Shown here: positions 35,363 through 46,287 of the stretch, piece after piece
Layout: each line of letters begins with the position of its first letter
Position numbering within the stretch: the stretch's first letter is position 1
Origin: Streptomyces polyasparticus
GTDB lineage: Bacteria > Actinomycetota > Actinomycetes > Streptomycetales > Streptomycetaceae
Direction: 5' to 3'
Assembly: GCF_014493765.1 (NCBI RefSeq)
Contig: NZ_JACTVJ010000005.1
Span: 620,001-684,000, forward strand
DNA length: 64,000 nt
Made by a program: the position numbers and the translations under genes
Notes under the pieces: model-generated
What the model was told of the DNA's origin: nothing
Databases searched by the model: none
The model's input: only the letters and a program-made list of their open reading frames with translations

Positions 35363-36106
35363 TCAGCGGCCCGTCGTGGCGGCCAGGTCCGGATCCACGA
35401 AGCTGTACGGCGGCAGCGGCCCGTTGACCAGGAACACCAGGTGCGGATGCGCCTGGCGCAGCTCCTCGACCGCGTCGGCCAGGGCCGCCGGGGTCGCGCG
35501 GTCCACCAGGAAGGACAGGTTGCAGATCCAGCCGGTGCTCTGCGGCGCGTCACAGACGGCGTCGGCCACCGGCGCGAGCGCCTCGCGGACCATGTCGGCG
35601 TCCGCGCTCTCCTGCGCCTGGACGGCCCTCGCGGCCAGCTCACCCACCCGCAGCTTGTCCTCGTGGCTGCCCCCGCCGGCCCGGCGGTTGCTCTCCACCT
35701 GGGCGCGCAGCGCGGCGTTCTGGGCCACGACCAGCTGCAGTACGGCGTCCTCGTCGTGCTGGACCTTGACGTTGTACTCGACGCGGTCGCGCAGCGCTCC
35801 CAGACGTTCCCGGTAGTGGTCCGCGTGCTCGGCGAGCGTCGCCGCCACCGCCTCGTCGTCCTCGGCGACGCTGCCGAAGCGCATCGGAAGGACCGTGCCC
35901 GCGGCACCGGCCTCGGACAGGACATGCTGATGGGCAAGCAGGTCACGGCGCTTGGGCCGCAGATCGTCCGGTGCGTCGCAGGCGAGAGCCGCGAGGCCGC
36001 CGCCGGAGATCACCCGGACCTTCGATGCGGGGTTGCCGATGCCGTCGATTCCTTCAGGGAGTCCCGGGTGTTCCGCGTCGGCTATCCCATAGACGTACGT
36101 GCCCAT
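35363..36106 (-). CDS. Gas vesicle protein GvpL/GvpF family
   Basis: The 247-residue protein shows the GvpF/L pattern: YVYGIADA near the start, LAHQHVLSEAGAAGTVLPMRFGSV in the middle and GWICNLSFLVDR with PPYSFVDPDL at the end. These are accessory proteins that contact GvpA during gas-vesicle nucleation. ATG 36106 overlaps the gvpA stop by one base (TGATG) and follows GGAGG, so translation is coupled. Streptomyces carry gvp clusters although floating vesicles are rarely seen, so the present role is uncertain. Confidence 0.88.
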   Translation of the reverse strand: MGTYVYGIADAEHPGLPEGIDGIGNPASKVRVISGGGLAALACDAPDDLRPKRRDLLAHQHVLSEAGAAGTVLPMRFGSVAEDDEAVAATLAEHADHYRERLGALRDRVEYNVKVQHDEDAVLQLVVAQNAALRAQVESNRRAGGGSHEDKLRVGELAARAVQAQESADADMVREALAPVADAVCDAPQSTGWICNLSFLVDRATPAALADAVEELRQAHPHLVFLVNGPLPPYSFVDPDLAATTGR

Positions 36107-36519
36107 CACTTCTCCTCCTCGCGCCGCCGGGACGGACGCCGTGACGCGGACTTCTCGCCTTCCTCGCGGGACCGGCCCGTCGCGTCCGAGACGGTCTGCG
36201 CGGCGCCCTCCAGCGCTCCCTTGGTCTTGCTGCCCTCACCTGACTCGGAGGCGTCGCCGCCCACGATCTCGGTCAGGCCGGCGGGCTTCTTGCTGCCCGT
36301 TTCCAGGTCGAGTCGGTTGCATGCCTCGGCGAAGCGCAGATAGGTGTCCACGCTCGCGACGACCACGCGGATGTCGATCTTCAGGATCTCGATGCCGACG
36401 AGCGAGACGCGGACGAACGCGTCGATCACCAGTCCGCGGTCCAGGACGAGCTCCAGCACGTCGTAGAGGCCACTGGTGCCTCCGCTTCCGCCGCTCTGTC
36501 CGGTTGTGGCCACAGTCAT
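36106..36519 (-). CDS. Gas vesicle structural protein, GvpA/GvpJ family
   Basis: The 137-residue product contains the GvpA/J core at about residues 14-75 ([20 protein letters not shown], then [20 protein letters not shown]). The core forms the amphipathic beta-hairpin shell unit. A long charged tail ([18 protein letters not shown] ... [11 protein letters not shown]) is missing from true GvpA and resembles GvpJ or GvpS types. It is first in a three-gene unit with gvpL and a FUSC membrane protein. The other classical genes (gvpN, gvpO, gvpK, gvpG, gvpS) are absent from the window. ATG 36519 follows AGAGGAC. Confidence 0.88.
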   Translation of the reverse strand: MTVATTGQSGGSGGTSGLYDVLELVLDRGLVIDAFVRVSLVGIEILKIDIRVVVASVDTYLRFAEACNRLDLETGSKKPAGLTEIVGGDASESGEGSKTKGALEGAAQTVSDATGRSREEGEKSASRRPSRRREEEK

Positions 36520-36641
36520 GGAAACGTCCTCTCCGTCCTGCGTGCGCGGACTCCCCGTGTGCCCGTCACACCGGAGCCGAATCCCCCGCGGCCCGCCGGG
36601 CTCCATGAGCGACGCGTCCCGTGACGCCGCCGGGCATGGCT

Positions 36642-36669
36642 GCGCCCCCGCCCGGACGGGCGGGGGCGC
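36642..36669. terminator. Terminator downstream of the catalase gene
   Basis: A 13-bp GC-only stem (36642-36654 with 36657-36669) lies between the catalase stop and gvpA. The centre is so short that the inner pair must open. Confidence 0.65.
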
Positions 36670-36745
36670 GGAGTGCCGTCGGAGGTTGTCGATCAGCGCG
36701 GACCCGTCCTGTCGTGTGCCGTCCCGCGCCGTCCTGTCCTGCGCC

Positions 36746-38266
36746 TCAGGCCTTGTCCTGCATGGAGCTGCGGGCCGGATTTCCCTGCTCGGCGGCCTTG
36801 GGATCCTTCTCGTCCGCCTTGGCGCGCACACCCTGCCTGACGCGCTCGCCGATCGACTTGTCGATGTTCGACCAGTAGGTGAAGGCGCGCTCCAGGACCG
36901 GTTCGCTGACGCCGTTGAGCAGATGCCCGACGACGTTGTCGACCAGGCGGTCCCGCGCGGCGTCGTCGAGCACCTCGCGCACCATGGTTCCCGCCTGCCC
37001 CCAGTCGTCGTCCTCGGGGTGCGAGACGTACGCGGCGCGGGTGAGGTCACCGTCCGCGTGCCAGCTCGGCGGCGCGTGGCGTTCGCTGTCGGCGGCCGGA
37101 CCGCCCTTGGAGTTCGGCGCGTACACCGGGTCGGTGGTGTAGCGGTACGCCATCGCCCCGTCCTTGGTGTACGTGTGCACCTCGTTCTTGGGTGCGTTGA
37201 CGGGCAGCTGCTGGTAGTTGGACCCGATGCGGTACCGGTGCGCGTCCGCGTACGAGAACAGCCGCCCCAGGAGCATCCGGTCGGGGCTCGGGCCGATGCC
37301 GGGCACGAAGTTGTTCGGCTGGAACGCGGCCTGCTCGATCTGGGCGTGGTTGTCCGTGGGGTTGCGGTCCAGCGTCATCCGGCCGACCTCGGTCAGCGGG
37401 TAGTCGCCGTGCGGCCAGACCTTGGTCAGGTCGAACGGGTTGAACCGGTACGCGGCCGCTTCCTCGTACGGCATGACCTGCACGTACAGCGTCCAGCTCG
37501 GGAATTCGCCGTCACGGATGTGCTCGAAGAGATCACGCGTGTGGTAATCCGTGTCGGCCGCGGCCATTTGATCCGCTTCGTGCTGCGTGAAGAACTCGAT
37601 TCCCTGGTCCGTCTTGAAGTGGTACTTCACCCAGAACCGTTCGCCCTGCGCATTGATCCACATATACGTGTGGGAGGTGTAGCCGTTCATGTGGCGCCAG
37701 GTGCGCGGGATTCCGCGGTCGCCCATGAGCCAGGTGACCTGGTGGGCGGATTCCGGCGAGAGGGTCCAGAAGTCCCACTGCATGTCGTGGTCGCGGAGGT
37801 TGTTGTCCGCCCTTCGTTTCTGGGACCGGATGAAATGCTGGAATTTCATCGGGTCCTTCACGAAGAACACCGGGGTGTTGTTCCCCACCATGTCGTAGTT
37901 GCCTTCGGTGGTGTAGAACTTCACCGCGAAACCGCGGGGGTCGCGCCAGGTGTCGGGGCTGCCGCGCTCGCCGGCGACGGTGGAGAAGCGGGCGACGAGT
38001 TCGGTGCGGGCGCCGGGCTGGAAGAGCGCCCCCTTGGTGTACGCGCTGACGTCAGCGGTGACCTCGAAACGGCCGAACGCGCCGCTGCCCTTCGCATGCG
38101 GCTGCCGCTCGGGAATCCGCTCCCGGTTGAACTGCGCCATCTGCTCGATCAGATACGAGTCCTGCAGCAGGATCGGTCCCCCCGCGCCGACGGTCAGTGA
38201 ATGCTCGTCGCTCTCGACCGGGGCTCCGGAGTCCGTGGTGGTCGCTTTGCCGGTGGGGTCGGTCAT
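36746..38266 (-). CDS. Monofunctional haem catalase (clade-3 size)
   Basis: Degrades hydrogen peroxide in the cytoplasm. The 506-residue product carries the distal histidine block [17 protein letters not shown], the Asn in [17 protein letters not shown] and the proximal haem Tyr in [20 protein letters not shown]. Start ATG 38266 lies nine bases after GGGAG. Longer in-frame starts lack a ribosome binding site. It is divergent from the small gene at 38439. A GTGGC-ATG-GCCAC dyad about 45 bases upstream could be a regulator site. No linked CatR/Fur gene is present. Confidence 0.93.
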   Translation of the reverse strand: MTDPTGKATTTDSGAPVESDEHSLTVGAGGPILLQDSYLIEQMAQFNRERIPERQPHAKGSGAFGRFEVTADVSAYTKGALFQPGARTELVARFSTVAGERGSPDTWRDPRGFAVKFYTTEGNYDMVGNNTPVFFVKDPMKFQHFIRSQKRRADNNLRDHDMQWDFWTLSPESAHQVTWLMGDRGIPRTWRHMNGYTSHTYMWINAQGERFWVKYHFKTDQGIEFFTQHEADQMAAADTDYHTRDLFEHIRDGEFPSWTLYVQVMPYEEAAAYRFNPFDLTKVWPHGDYPLTEVGRMTLDRNPTDNHAQIEQAAFQPNNFVPGIGPSPDRMLLGRLFSYADAHRYRIGSNYQQLPVNAPKNEVHTYTKDGAMAYRYTTDPVYAPNSKGGPAADSERHAPPSWHADGDLTRAAYVSHPEDDDWGQAGTMVREVLDDAARDRLVDNVVGHLLNGVSEPVLERAFTYWSNIDKSIGERVRQGVRAKADEKDPKAAEQGNPARSSMQDKA

Positions 38267-38438
38267 GGTGTGGGGCTCCCTTTCCTCGCACAGATCGTCC
38301 GTGGCATGGCCACGAGGCGTCGTGTGCCCGTGAGTCACCCGAAAAATCATCGCGCCGCCGAGCGATACCCGCCATTTCTCGGCCGGGTCCGGCCGCACGC
38401 CCCTTGCCGGGGCGGCCGTTCGGTGCAACGTTGCTTAC

Positions 38439-38966
38439 ATGCTTACAGCCGAACAGCAGGAGAAAGTGCGCGGCTGGTTCGCCGGCCGTATCCCCCAAGG
38501 GCTCTTCGACGGTCCGCCCGAAGTCACCGTGGACCGCGAGGAGATCACCGTCATCGGGCCCATCCCCGAGCCCGCCGTCGACGAGAAGGCCTCCGCCGCC
38601 GAGAAGGCCGCGGCAATCGAGGGCCGTGTCCAGGAGTTCCGTGAGCGCACCCGCGAGGAGCGCATCGCCGTCGCCCGCGACGCCGAGCACAAGTTCCGCA
38701 AGAAGGTGTCCTGGGGTGTGCGCTGCGGGGACGAGAAAGCCCTGTTCACGCACGTGTCCGCGCCCGTGATGACCCGGCTGCGCCAGCCCGAGCGCCAGGT
38801 GCTCGACACCCTGGTCGCGGGCGGTGTGGCGCGCAGCCGCAGCGACGCGCTCGCCTGGTGCGTCCGCCTGGTGCAGCGCCATGCCGACGACTGGCTCGGC
38901 GAATTGCAGGACTCCCTGGAGGCCGTACGCAGGGTGCGCGCGCAGGGGCCCGACAAGGCCGAGTGA
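38439..38966 (+). CDS. Conserved actinobacterial protein of unknown function with C-terminal RHH-like segment
   Basis: The 175-residue cytoplasmic protein has an N-terminal domain with TVDREEITVIGPIPEP, a charged helical middle (ERTREERIAVARDAEHKFRKK) and a C-terminal stretch. That stretch (QVLDTLVAGGVARSRSDALA) looks like a ribbon-helix-helix or tiny DNA-binding fold. No family function is known to me. ATG 38439 has no Shine-Dalgarno. A GCAACGTTGC palindrome (38425-38434) lies four bases upstream, so the message may be leaderless or autoregulated. It is divergent from the catalase gene. Confidence 0.7.
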   Translation: MLTAEQQEKVRGWFAGRIPQGLFDGPPEVTVDREEITVIGPIPEPAVDEKASAAEKAAAIEGRVQEFRERTREERIAVARDAEHKFRKKVSWGVRCGDEKALFTHVSAPVMTRLRQPERQVLDTLVAGGVARSRSDALAWCVRLVQRHADDWLGELQDSLEAVRRVRAQGPDKAE

Positions 38967-39113
38967 TCGAGGCGGGCGGTCAAGGCCGGGTGGCCCGGAA
39001 AACGCCTCGACAGGTCTCCACGGGAGTGCTTACGATCTTCGCCAGCATCGCGTGCCGGTCACCGACCGGGTGAGGCATGGAGGTGCCGGAGATTGCCTGT
39101 GGAGGCATTCACC

Positions 39114-39506
39114 TTGTCAGTTCAGTTCAATCACACCATCATCGCGTCCCAGGACGCACGCGTGTCCGCCGAGTTCTTCGCGGAGCTGCTCGGTCTCGAA
39201 GTCGGCGCCCCCTGGGGGCCGTTCATCCCGGTCACGCTCGACAACGGCGTGACGCTCGACTTCGCCACCGCGCCGGACGGCAACACCCCGCTGCAGCACT
39301 ACGCCTTCCTCGTATCGGAAGACGTCTTCGACGCCGCGTACAAGAAGATCGGCGATCGCGGCATCGAGCACTGGGCGGACCCGCACCGGGGCCATCCCGG
39401 CGAGTACAACACCAACGACGGGGGCAAGGGCGTGTACTTCCTCGACCCGTCGGGGCATGCGATGGAGATCCTGACCGTGCCTTACGGCGGCTGGCCGAAG
39501 AAGTAG
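39114..39506 (+). CDS. VOC (glyoxalase/bleomycin-resistance fold) family protein
   Basis: The 130-residue single-domain vicinal oxygen chelate protein has the family pattern FNHTIIASQDARVSAEFFAE at the start, LQHYAFLVSE in the middle and GGKGVYFLDPSGHAMEILT near the end, with metal-ligand candidates His5, His and Glu. TTG at 39114 is chosen because GGAGG lies eight bases upstream. An upstream GTG-frame would start inside that ribosome binding site. The substrate is unknown; the family includes glyoxalases, dioxygenases and antibiotic-binding proteins. Confidence 0.8.
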   Translation: MSVQFNHTIIASQDARVSAEFFAELLGLEVGAPWGPFIPVTLDNGVTLDFATAPDGNTPLQHYAFLVSEDVFDAAYKKIGDRGIEHWADPHRGHPGEYNTNDGGKGVYFLDPSGHAMEILTVPYGGWPKK

Positions 39507-39524
39507 CTCCTACGCACCCGGAAG

Positions 39525-41030
39525 TCACGGCTCGATGAGGCGGACGAAGCGGTAGAGGTCCGCCTCGTCGAGTCCCGTGTCCGGAGCGCGCAGTTCCACC
39601 AGGGCCATGGGGCGGCCCTCGGGTTCGCCGGTGTTCGGATCGAAGGCGATCTCACCGCTCACGCCGTGCACGGTGTGGCCGCCGTTGATCTGCCCGAGCA
39701 GGTCGAGGACCGCCCCCGCCCCGATGCTGTCCGCGCCGTAACTGCTCACGGCGTTGCGGGAGGCGATGCCCACCGCGTACAGGGCGTCGTGCCCCACCAT
39801 CGCCTGCCCGTTGGCCAGCGCACCCGGATCGCCGCCGCGCAGCCGCAGATAGTCGCGCTCGAACGCCGCGTACGGACCCTGCCGCGCCCCGCCGTACAAG
39901 CGCTGCGAGGCCTGGGGATGGGTGTACGCGGTGTAGCGGACGGTGAGGCCGCCGGCCTGCCAGCTGTCGTGCAGCGGGCCGAGATCGTCCGCGGCGCGCG
40001 AGGTGTCGAAGTAGACGCCGACCGCGCTGGATCCGGACAGGACCGTGACCGGGCAGCGGCGGCCGTCCTGGCCCGCGGCCTCTATGAAACGGCGCAGTTC
40101 ACGGCCGCGGCCCGCGAAGTACACGGCGTCCGGGCGCTGTCCGCCCGCGCAGACCTTCTCGGCCACCTGCCACAGCGCGTTGCCGTCGGTGCCCTTCGTG
40201 CCCGAGGTGAAGGGCACGACGTCCTCGGTCCTCAGGCCCGCCTTGCGGGCGGCGGCCGTGAACCCCTCGTACAGACTCTTCGAGTACACATCGCCGGGCC
40301 TGCGGTCGCGGATCACCTGCACCCGGTAGCCGGGCCTCTTGTCCTGCTCCTGGGCGAAGTAGCGTGCCGCGGCCGCCGTCTGCGAGCTGACCGGGAACGA
40401 CACCCGGAAGAACCCGGCGGCCTCGGAGCGCATCTCGTCCGCCGCGACCGTGGCGCCGACCACCGGCATGCCGCCGGCCCGCAGCTTGCGGACGGCGGCG
40501 ACCGTGCGCTGGTTGCTCTGCCCGATGCCGGTGACGGCGACGATGTGCTCCCGCTGCGCCAGGGCAAGGATCTGCCCGGCGACCTTCTCGGCGTCCTTGT
40601 CGTCCTTGCCCGTGTCGGCGAGCAGCAGCCGGACCTTGGGCACGGTGTCGCGGGCCTTGTTCAGTTTGACCTGGGCGATGTACGCGCCCGTCACCGCGCG
40701 CCGGGCGCCTTCGGGGCCGCGGTCCCAGGTGCCGCCGGCCATGGATTCGAGATGGACCACCGTGACATGACGGGTTTTCGACGCCGTGACGGCGTCGTTC
40801 TCGGCCTTGATCTTCCCGCTGATGTCCTTGAGCACGGGGAAGGTGTGACCGCCGTCGGACAGCGCGGTGCAGGAGCCGTCCGCGGCCGTCAGCGTGCCCG
40901 GTGCGCAGGCGGCCGGGTCCTCGTCGGCGAGCACCAGACCGGCCGTCGTGGCGCCGGCCACGAGGACGAGTGCGGCAGCGGCCCACAGGGCTTTGCGCAG
41001 CGGGTTGCGCGGGATGGTCGAACCGGGCAT
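39525..41030 (-). CDS. Membrane-anchored type-1 periplasmic-binding receptor (Leu/Ile/Val-receptor family)
   Basis: The 501-residue protein has a basic start and one membrane segment (about 13-35, ALWAAAALVLVAGATTAGLVL). There is no lipobox; a Cys-containing spacer follows, then a full Peripla_BP_6 fold (about 85-480, with GIGQSNQRTVAAVRKLRAGG, VSFPVSSQTAAAARYFAQEQ and YAVGIASRNAVSSYG). No permease or ABC ATPase gene is near. The gene overlaps the stop of the upstream STAND-like NTPase gene (TAATG), so the two are co-translated. An extracellular ligand sensor coupled to an intracellular NTPase is the best guess. Confidence 0.82.
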   Translation of the reverse strand: MPGSTIPRNPLRKALWAAAALVLVAGATTAGLVLADEDPAACAPGTLTAADGSCTALSDGGHTFPVLKDISGKIKAENDAVTASKTRHVTVVHLESMAGGTWDRGPEGARRAVTGAYIAQVKLNKARDTVPKVRLLLADTGKDDKDAEKVAGQILALAQREHIVAVTGIGQSNQRTVAAVRKLRAGGMPVVGATVAADEMRSEAAGFFRVSFPVSSQTAAAARYFAQEQDKRPGYRVQVIRDRRPGDVYSKSLYEGFTAAARKAGLRTEDVVPFTSGTKGTDGNALWQVAEKVCAGGQRPDAVYFAGRGRELRRFIEAAGQDGRRCPVTVLSGSSAVGVYFDTSRAADDLGPLHDSWQAGGLTVRYTAYTHPQASQRLYGGARQGPYAAFERDYLRLRGGDPGALANGQAMVGHDALYAVGIASRNAVSSYGADSIGAGAVLDLLGQINGGHTVHGVSGEIAFDPNTGEPEGRPMALVELRAPDTGLDEADLYRFVRLIEP

Positions 41031-43018
41031 TACCAGGGCTTCCCGTCGTATTGCGATGCCTTCTGGAAGAGCATCAGCGCGTAGCCCGCCTGCTGGGTGT
41101 GCGCGGCGGCCAGGGTCTTCAGGCGTGCGTTGATCTCGGGGTACAGCGACGCGTACGGGTCGCCGAGCGGGTCACGGTAGGGGTCGCCGACCCAGTCGGT
41201 CGCGTTGTCGTTCTTGGGCTCGGGGGCGAGCCAGCTGGCCGCCAACAGACGGGTGATCGTGCGCAGTTGGGCGTCCACGGAGTCGTCCCGCAGATGCGCG
41301 ACCAGCTGCTCGTAGCGGGTCCAGGCCACGTCGATGCCCGCCTCGGTGGCCGGCGGCGAGGTCAGCCGGGGCGGCAGCGGGACACGGCGGAGCCGGGCGA
41401 GTTCGCGGCACCACTCCTCGGCCTGCGCCACGCCGAACAGCGAGTCCAGGTAGCCGGCGGCCGTGGCCACGTCCTCACCGGCCAGCGCGTGGTACGCGGC
41501 GGTGCCGGCGTCCGCGCGTGCGGCCGCCTCGCGGTACAACTCGCCGTGGATCTCCTGGGCTTCGGGCATCGTGAGCAGCACCCGGCGCAGCACCGGGTGC
41601 AGCGTCTGCCGGGTCCCGTCCACCGCGGGGTTGCCGGTGTCCTTGTGCTGGGTGGCCAGCGGATCCGCGCAGAAGGCGACGAACGCTTCCGTACGGGCTC
41701 CCGCGTCCTGGGCCCTGAACCAGCCGGTGACCAGCGCCTCCGCGAGGTCGGGTGCGGCAGCGGCCCGCGCCAGGTCCTTCTCGAATCCGTCGGCGGCATC
41801 GAGGGGCAGCAGTCTGGTGCGCAGTTCCGCGGTGTCGCTCGCCGTGCGCAGCACGGTCTGCAGCCGGTCCTCCCAGGGCAGGTCCCGCGGTGCGTTCTCC
41901 AGGAGGGCGAGGAGCGCGGCTGTGGCGGCGGGCTGGCCCTGTGTCATCTCGTACACGGCCCAGCCGAGCCAGGGCGCACCGGCGCCCTGCCGCGTGACGG
42001 GCACGCCCGGCACGAGGAGCCCGGCCGCCTGCGCGGCCACCTCCCCGCGGGTCAGATCCCGCAGCGGCCCGGCCCGCAGCCCCTCGCGTACCTGCACCGG
42101 TTCGAAGCCGGCGCCGTCGGGCCAGCAGACGCCGAGCGCGTCGTCGAGGCCGGTGGCCGACAGGTTCGTGGGGTAGCTGCCGGCCGCCGCGAGGATCACC
42201 AGAGGGTCGGGGCGCTGTGCGGTGCGCTCGTCGAGCAGCAGCCGGAGCAACTCCGCGCCGAGCGGGCTGTCCACGTTGTCGAGCAGCAGCAGACAGCGCA
42301 CCGCCCAGTCCTTGCGGTGGTATGCGCGGCGCAGGCACTGCACGAACAGCTCGCCCACGACCTTCTGCACGCCCTCACGGTCGCGCGAAGTGTTGTTCTG
42401 GTACGCGTAGTTGAGGGTGACGAGCAGGTCGAGGGCGGACTCGACGGCGCCGGGGTGGAAGATCCGGTAGAGCCGCCAGGACAGGGCGAACCGCCGCAGC
42501 CCCTTGAGGGCGACGGGCAACACGTTGAGCGCATTGGTCAGGAGCGCGGGGATCCCGGTCAGCGCACCGGCCGCGCTCGCCACCTGCGAGGCGTCCTCGA
42601 GCAGTCCTGACGAGGGCCGGGTCAGCTCGCGCCGCAGCTGGGCTCGGGCCGCGGGCCGGTCGCTGCGGGGCAGCGGCAGCCGCAGCGCCGTGCACACCGT
42701 ACGGAACGCGCCGAATCTCATCCGGGGCACGTCCTTCAGACGGCGCTCGTAGTCCGCCGCGAGCTGTTCGAGTACGTCGAGCAGGTCGTGCCCGTCGGCC
42801 AGCCGATGCAGATCGAGCAGGGCGGCGGGCTGCTCGGTGGCCTGGGCGGCCAGCGCGCCGAGCAGGCTCGTCTTGCCGCTGCCGCGCGGGCCGACGAGCA
42901 GCGTGAGCGGCTGATGGGGCGGGCGCACACGGCCGCCCTCGTTCGGCACCAGCATCGCGTCGAGGTACGTCGCTATCGACCGGTCTCGTTCGGATATGCC
43001 GGCCCAGTCCTGCACCAT
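41030..43018 (-). CDS. Large P-loop NTPase, AAA/STAND-like
   Basis: The cytoplasmic NTPase of about 662 residues has Walker A GPRGSGKTS (residues 43-51), Walker B LLLLDNVDS, an Arg-finger region around ARLR-x-VPLPP, and a long helical C-terminal half typical of STAND or NACHT-like switches. No membrane segment is convincing. I prefer ATG 43018, with AAAGGAA seven bases upstream. A GTG at 43084 would add 22 residues without a ribosome binding site. It is coupled by a one-base overlap to the receptor gene. The function is unknown; signalling or defence are both possible. Confidence 0.75.
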   Translation of the reverse strand: MVQDWAGISERDRSIATYLDAMLVPNEGGRVRPPHQPLTLLVGPRGSGKTSLLGALAAQATEQPAALLDLHRLADGHDLLDVLEQLAADYERRLKDVPRMRFGAFRTVCTALRLPLPRSDRPAARAQLRRELTRPSSGLLEDASQVASAAGALTGIPALLTNALNVLPVALKGLRRFALSWRLYRIFHPGAVESALDLLVTLNYAYQNNTSRDREGVQKVVGELFVQCLRRAYHRKDWAVRCLLLLDNVDSPLGAELLRLLLDERTAQRPDPLVILAAAGSYPTNLSATGLDDALGVCWPDGAGFEPVQVREGLRAGPLRDLTRGEVAAQAAGLLVPGVPVTRQGAGAPWLGWAVYEMTQGQPAATAALLALLENAPRDLPWEDRLQTVLRTASDTAELRTRLLPLDAADGFEKDLARAAAAPDLAEALVTGWFRAQDAGARTEAFVAFCADPLATQHKDTGNPAVDGTRQTLHPVLRRVLLTMPEAQEIHGELYREAAARADAGTAAYHALAGEDVATAAGYLDSLFGVAQAEEWCRELARLRRVPLPPRLTSPPATEAGIDVAWTRYEQLVAHLRDDSVDAQLRTITRLLAASWLAPEPKNDNATDWVGDPYRDPLGDPYASLYPEINARLKTLAAAHTQQAGYALMLFQKASQYDGKPW

Positions 43019-43148
43019 GGCGCCGTTCCTTTCATCCGCGGGAGACCAGAACTCCCCCGCATCTGACGGAACATCAATATCCACGCGCCACTACAGAGCG
43101 TGCAAGCGGATGGCCGAACAAGGCGGTCAGGGCGGCCGAAACACGACA

Positions 43149-43183
43149 GGGCCGTACCCCTCCGAAGCGGAGGGGTACGGCCC
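43149..43183. terminator. Terminator of the aconitase gene
   Basis: A 16-bp perfect stem (43149-43164 with 43168-43183) and a 3-base loop lie 20 bases past the acnA stop. Confidence 0.85.
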
Positions 43184-43202
43184 AAGTGTCCTGCCGTTGC
43201 GC

Positions 43203-46017
<2,815 letters not shown>

Positions 46018-46057
46018 GGACCGACACCGGCGTGCGGCCTCGGTGCGCCTAGGCAGA

Positions 46058-46075
46058 TATCTCGATGTCGAGATA
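46058..46075. promoter_or_regulatory. Perfect palindrome TATCTCGA-TG-TCGAGATA
   Basis: Eight-base perfect arms around TG lie about 140 bases upstream of acnA and 210 before the GH9 gene. I do not know the cognate regulator. The form suits a MarR- or TetR-type protein. Confidence 0.55.
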
Positions 46076-46229
46076 ACTCTAGTACATCGCCGGGGATAGG
46101 TCATGCCCTGGCCTGTTCGATCCCTCACAGTGCGGGCGCCGCCGCGCCCCGTTCCGTGCCGGTTTCCCCCTCGGACGGTCTTTACGTGCGCGCATCTTGA
46201 CGTGTCCCTAACAAGGTTGGCTTGATGAG

Positions 46230-46243
46230 TGGGAGCGCTCCCA
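46230..46243. promoter_or_regulatory. CebR box upstream of the GH9 cellulase gene
   Basis: TGGGAGCGCTCCCA is a perfect 14-bp match to the established operator of CebR, the cellobiose-responsive LacI-type repressor. It ends 44 bases before the GTG start, and its presence argues against any start upstream of it. Confidence 0.9.
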
Positions 46244-46287
46244 ACGCTCGATTGCCCCCACTCCCGCTCGAGGAAGGCCACCCGCTC

